This document shows positions 23,258-26,695 of a DNA stretch of 26,695 nt, piece after piece. This stretch comes from JALUZX01 sp964561605 (lineage in GTDB: Bacteria; Planctomycetota; UBA1135; JALUZX01), in the NCBI GenBank assembly GCA_964561605.1, contig CAZLQD010000002.1, positions 1 to 26,695 on the forward strand, given 5' to 3'. The notes beneath the pieces are model-generated. The model ran no database searches. It was not told the DNA's origin and saw nothing but the letters and a program-made list of their open reading frames with translations. Every line of letters begins with the position of its first letter. Within the stretch, counting starts at the first letter, position 1. The position numbers and the translations under genes are program-made.

Positions 23258-23403
23258 GGAGGATCTCCTTGGATTCCTTGGATCCCCGGCCTCCGGGGAC
23301 CTGGGGGCGACTGCACGTCCTTGCAACCAGTCGGGGATGTGTTCTACCTTCTTCCGCCCCCCCTTTCCAACGGGTCCCTGTTTCCTTCCAAGGAGGAAAG
23401 ACC

Positions 23404-24837
23404 GTGAACCGAACCAGTTCCTTCTTCATTTCCATCCTCGGCCTGGCCTTCCTCGCCGCGGGCGCCTGGGCCGACGTGAAGCTTCCGGCGATCTTTTCGG
23501 ACCACATGGTTCTCCAGAGGAACACCCAAGTGACTTTCTGGGGCTGGGCCTCGCCGGGCGAGAATGTCACGGTCGTCCCGGGGTGGGGGGCCGCCCCTGT
23601 GAAGGTTCGGGCTTCTGAGGACGGGAAGTGGAAGGTCCGGGTGAAGACCTTCGAGGCCGGCGGCCCCTACACCGTTGTGGTCCGGGGGAAGAACAAGGTG
23701 GTATTCAAGGATGTTCTTCTGGGCGAGGTCTGGATCTGCTCGGGCCAGTCCAACATGGACCAGACCCTCTCGGGCTACCGGGGCCAGCCCATCGAAGGCG
23801 GCAACGAGGAGATCGCCACGGCCGCCACGTCGGGGCTCAGGCTCTTCAAGGTGAAGAAGGCCTTGAGCTACGATCCCCAGGAGGATTGCCAGGGCGAGTG
23901 GAAACGGGCCGATTCGGCCGCAGCGGCGGGTTTTTCGGCCACAGGCTGGTTCTTCGGCAAGTTCCTCCGGAAGGCCCTGGGCGTCCCCGTGGGGCTGATC
24001 CACACCGCCTGGGGCGGCACAAAGGCCCAGGCCTGGACGAGCCTGGAGAAGCTCAAGACCGTGGAGGGCGTGGACCTCACGCCGGCCCTGAACCGCAAGA
24101 AGATCTGGGCCAACGCCCCAACGGCCATCTTCAACGCCATGGTCTACCCTCTCATCCCCTTCAAGGTAAAGGGCGTGATCTGGTACCAGGGCGAGTCCAA
24201 CCGGCGGGAGCCCGGGGTCTACGCCCGCCTCTTCCCCGCCATGATCCGGGACTGGCGTGAGCGCTGGGGCGACCCGGAGATGCCCTTCTTCTTCGCCCAG
24301 ATCGCCCCCTACGCATACGGTGCCCCCGACGCCGTGGGGTCGGCCCTCTTGAGGGAGGCCCAGTTCAAGACCATGCTCGCCGTGCCGAACACGGGCATGG
24401 CCGTGCTCCTGGATATCGGCGAGAAGAACTGCATCCACCCAAGGGCGAAGAGGATCGCCGGCGAGAGGCTGGCCTTCTGGGCCCTGGCCAAGGCCTACGG
24501 CATGGAGAAGATCGGGTATACGGCCCCCATCTTCCAGGGCATCCGGATCCAGAAGAAAGGCCGGGTCCTGGTGAGGTTCGACCACCTGGGCAACGGCCTC
24601 TTGGTCAAGGGCGGCAAGCTCGCAGGCTTCGAGGTGGCCGGCGAGGACAAGGTCTTCCATCCCGCCGAGGCCAGGCTCGTCCAGGGAGGGTCGGCCGTCC
24701 AGGTCTGGTCGGACCAGGTGAAGAAGCCCGTGGCGGTCCGCTACTGCTTCCGCAACTGGTGCGTGGGCACCCTCTTCGGGGTCAACGAACTCCCCGTCTC
24801 CTCCTTCCGGTCCGACGACTGGCCCGAGACGCCCTGA
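23404..24837 (+). CDS. Sialate O-acetylesterase-like (DUF303/SASA) secreted esterase
   Basis: This 477-residue secreted protein resembles sialate 9-O-acetylesterases, many of which in environmental bacteria act on other acetylated glycans. It has a signal peptide (to AWA, residue 23), a beta-rich N-terminal domain (LPAIFSDHMVLQR), then the catalytic SGNH domain: nucleophile Ser116 in CSGQSNM, WGGTKAQAW (203-211), WYQGESN (260-266) and the catalytic His345 in NCIHPRAK. The residue two before His, often Asp (DIHP) in relatives, is Cys343 here. The C-terminal region (360-477) completes the usual length. The start is GTG at 23404, with a perfect AGGAGG seven bases upstream. It is followed after 214 bp by the alpha/beta-hydrolase-GH89 gene on the same strand. 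Confidence 0.93.
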   Translation: MNRTSSFFISILGLAFLAAGAWADVKLPAIFSDHMVLQRNTQVTFWGWASPGENVTVVPGWGAAPVKVRASEDGKWKVRVKTFEAGGPYTVVVRGKNKVVFKDVLLGEVWICSGQSNMDQTLSGYRGQPIEGGNEEIATAATSGLRLFKVKKALSYDPQEDCQGEWKRADSAAAAGFSATGWFFGKFLRKALGVPVGLIHTAWGGTKAQAWTSLEKLKTVEGVDLTPALNRKKIWANAPTAIFNAMVYPLIPFKVKGVIWYQGESNRREPGVYARLFPAMIRDWRERWGDPEMPFFFAQIAPYAYGAPDAVGSALLREAQFKTMLAVPNTGMAVLLDIGEKNCIHPRAKRIAGERLAFWALAKAYGMEKIGYTAPIFQGIRIQKKGRVLVRFDHLGNGLLVKGGKLAGFEVAGEDKVFHPAEARLVQGGSAVQVWSDQVKKPVAVRYCFRNWCVGTLFGVNELPVSSFRSDDWPETP

Positions 24838-24839
24838 GG

Positions 24840-24876
24840 CCGGCCGCCCCCCCGGGCCTCCGGGGAGGGGGGCCGG
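24840..24876. terminator. GC-rich hairpin after the sialate-esterase-like gene
   Basis: Arms 24840-24855 and 24860-24876 form a strong, slightly imperfect stem starting three bases after the stop codon. No T-run follows, so it may be a weak or Rho-assisted terminator, or an mRNA 3' end stabiliser. It implies that the downstream gene at 25052 may have its own promoter. Confidence 0.5.
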
Positions 24877-25051
24877 ACCTCCTTCCCCGGAGGGATGCCC
24901 GGCGTCCTGGGGGGGCGAGGGTCCAGGGCTTACAGACTTATAACGACCCTCCTTCCGCCCTCAGGGGGAAGATCCGAGGGTTGGTCTACGAGGTCGGCCC
25001 CCTCCCCGGCGATTCCTCCTTCTTTCCTGGAATGAAGGAAAAGAGGCGACC

Positions 25052-26695
25052 ATGAACAGATCGATTTCCTCGGCTCTTTTCTCCCTGCTCCTTCTGGTCC
25101 CGGCGGGCGGCCCCTTTCCCGGCAATGTCTCGGTCTGGAAAGGATACAAGCGATACGATTTCCGGCTCTTCGGCCGGGCGTGTGTGGTCGTGGCCCCGGG
25201 GAAGGCCGCCCCGGGAAAGCCCTGGATCTGGCGGGCCCGCTTCTTCGGCCACGAGCCCCAGGTGGACCTGGCCCTCCTCCGGCGGGGCTGGCACCTGGTC
25301 TACATCGACGTGGCCGGCCTCTACGGCGCGCCCAAGGCAACGGCCCTCTGGGACAAGTTCTACGAATGGCTCGTGAAGGAGAAGGGCTTCGCCCGCCGGG
25401 CCGTCCTGGAGGGGATGAGCCGGGGGGGGCTGGTCATCTTCAACTGGGCCAAGCAAAACCCGGACAAGGTGGCCGCCATATACGGCGACGCGCCGGTCTG
25501 CGACATCCGGAGCTGGCCCGGCGGGAAGGGGGCGGGTAAAGGAAGCCGCCCGTGCTGGATGGAGTGCCTGAAGGTCTACGGCCTCCCCGAGGCGGGGGCA
25601 CGGGACTTCCGGGGAAATCCCCTGGACGGATTGGGCCCCATGGCCAAGTCGGGTGTTCCCGTGCTCGTCGTGTACGGCGAGGCCGACAAGATCGTGCCCC
25701 CCGGCGAGAACTGCCTTCTCTTCGCCCGGCGCTACAAGGAACTCGGCGGAGAGATCGAGCTCATCGGAAAACCCGGAGTCGGCCACCATCCCCACTGCTT
25801 GAAGGATCCGGCGCCGATCGTGGACTTCATCCTCCGCCATTCCTCCCGGGAGCCCAAGGAGCCCGCCCGGGCGGCCAGGCGGCTCTTCGAGCGCGTCCTC
25901 GGGGAGAGGGCCAGGGACTTCCAGGTGGAGATCCTGCCCGCCAGGGGAGGCAAGGATTTCTTCGAAGTGGAGACCAGGGACGGCAAGGTGGTGATCCGAG
26001 GCACGACCCCCGTGGCGGCCGCGACAGGCCTCGGCTGGTACCTCAAGTACAAGTGCCTATCGGAGACGGCCTGGTGCGGAAACCGGATCGACCTGCCCCG
26101 GCCCCTGCCCGCCCTGGAGAAGAAAATCCGGAAGGAGTTCCCCTACCGGCACAGGACCTACCTCAACTACTGCACCTTCGGCTACACCATGGCCTGGTGG
26201 GACTGGAGACGCTGGGAGCGGGAGATCGATCTCATGGCCCTCAACGGCATCGACATGCCACTCCAGGTCGTGGGCCTGGAGGCGGTCTGGTTGGAGGCAT
26301 TCAAGAGGTTCGGCCTCACCGAAAAGGAGCTCCAGGAATTCCTCGTGGGGCCCCCCTACTTCGCCTGGGCCTGGATGGCCAACGTGGACTCCATCGGCGG
26401 GCCTTTGCCCATAAGCTGGATCCGCTCCCACCTGGCCCTGGGCAGGAAGATCCTGGAGCGGGAGCGGTCGCTCGGGATGAAGCCCGTGCTCCAGGGATTT
26501 TCGGGCCGGGTCCCCGGCGCCTTCAGGAAACACCATCCCAAGTGCCGGATCCGCCGCCAGAGGCCCTGGGGAGGGATCCCCGGGACGTGGCAGATGGATC
26601 CGACCGATCCCATGTTCGTGAAGGCGGGGTCGACTTTCATTCGCACCGAAATCGAACTTCTGGGCTCGGACCACTACTACGCGGCCGATCCCTTC
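25052..26695 (+). CDS. Alpha/beta-hydrolase fused to GH89 alpha-N-acetylglucosaminidase (3' end beyond window)
   Basis: The first 548 residues are present and the frame is open to the window edge. A signal peptide (to about residue 20) is followed by an alpha/beta-hydrolase (about 28-262) with nucleophile Ser123 in GMSRGG, Asp212 in YGEADKIVP and His245 in GVGHHPH. Then comes a GH89 N-terminal domain (about 275-355: FFEVETRDGKVVIRGTTP, TGLGWYLKY) and the start of the GH89 barrel (RTYLNYCTFGYTMAWWDW, 368-385; EIDLMALNGIDMPL, 391-404; FSGRVPGAF; MDPTDPMF). GH89 enzymes remove terminal alpha-linked GlcNAc, for example from heparan sulfate or mucin-type glycans. The window stops at DPF, which in the family directly precedes the catalytic acid/base Glu. 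The ATG at 25052 has AGAGG six bases upstream. Confidence 0.93.
   Translation, partial: MNRSISSALFSLLLLVPAGGPFPGNVSVWKGYKRYDFRLFGRACVVVAPGKAAPGKPWIWRARFFGHEPQVDLALLRRGWHLVYIDVAGLYGAPKATALWDKFYEWLVKEKGFARRAVLEGMSRGGLVIFNWAKQNPDKVAAIYGDAPVCDIRSWPGGKGAGKGSRPCWMECLKVYGLPEAGARDFRGNPLDGLGPMAKSGVPVLVVYGEADKIVPPGENCLLFARRYKELGGEIELIGKPGVGHHPHCLKDPAPIVDFILRHSSREPKEPARAARRLFERVLGERARDFQVEILPARGGKDFFEVETRDGKVVIRGTTPVAAATGLGWYLKYKCLSETAWCGNRIDLPRPLPALEKKIRKEFPYRHRTYLNYCTFGYTMAWWDWRRWEREIDLMALNGIDMPLQVVGLEAVWLEAFKRFGLTEKELQEFLVGPPYFAWAWMANVDSIGGPLPISWIRSHLALGRKILERERSLGMKPVLQGFSGRVPGAFRKHHPKCRIRRQRPWGGIPGTWQMDPTDPMFVKAGSTFIRTEIELLGSDHYYAADPF

Overview
This is GC-rich bacterial DNA with protein-coding genes on both strands and short intergenic gaps. 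The organism is most likely a member of the Planctomycetota or a neighbouring PVC-type lineage. That is an inference from gene content: a Tat-exported sulfatase, many secreted or lipoprotein glycan hydrolases, two SGNH-esterase proteins, unusual hydrolase fusions, and signal peptides that often end in Ala-Gln. No rRNA, tRNA, CRISPR array, transposase or phage gene was seen.

Layout. Positions 1-279 hold a 94-bp perfect direct repeat built around a long imperfect hairpin. Then come, on the minus strand, a DUF457/YdjM-type membrane protein (280-1299) and an exported glycerophosphodiester phosphodiesterase (1398-2360). Diverging from these is a two-gene plus-strand unit, a YbhB/YbcL lipoprotein (2544-3137) and a sulfatase (3142-4650). 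A GH3 beta-glycosidase with an inserted PA14 domain (7261-4739) converges on the sulfatase and diverges from a multi-pass GT39-like membrane protein (7380-9107). An aldose 1-epimerase (10112-9126) lies downstream of a small lipoprotein (10680-10171), and a 761-residue orphan lipoprotein (10799-13084) ends at a strong intrinsic terminator.

Positions 16558-13179 are a three-gene minus-strand operon of mutually paralogous secreted proteins of unknown function. The 708-bp gap upstream of it (16559-17266) contains an inverted-orientation relative of the repeat at the window start and a 50-bp tandem repeat. The rest of the window is a hydrolase cluster: a hotdog thioesterase (17267-17704), an SGNH plus alpha/beta-hydrolase fusion (19214-17721), a 971-residue clan GH-D-like protein (19429-22344), an SGNH lipoprotein (23257-22496), a sialate O-acetylesterase-like protein (23404-24837), and an alpha/beta-hydrolase fused to a GH89 alpha-N-acetylglucosaminidase (25052 to the window edge).

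Together, the sulfatase, GH3, GH89, GH-D-like enzyme, four esterase-type domains and mutarotase suggest extracytoplasmic breakdown of a decorated (sulfated, acylated), probably GlcNAc-containing glycan. The substrate is not shown by the sequence. The most unusual items are the hairpin repeat family, whose apical stem changes sequence but keeps pairing, the trio of paralogous secreted proteins, and the two hydrolase fusions.
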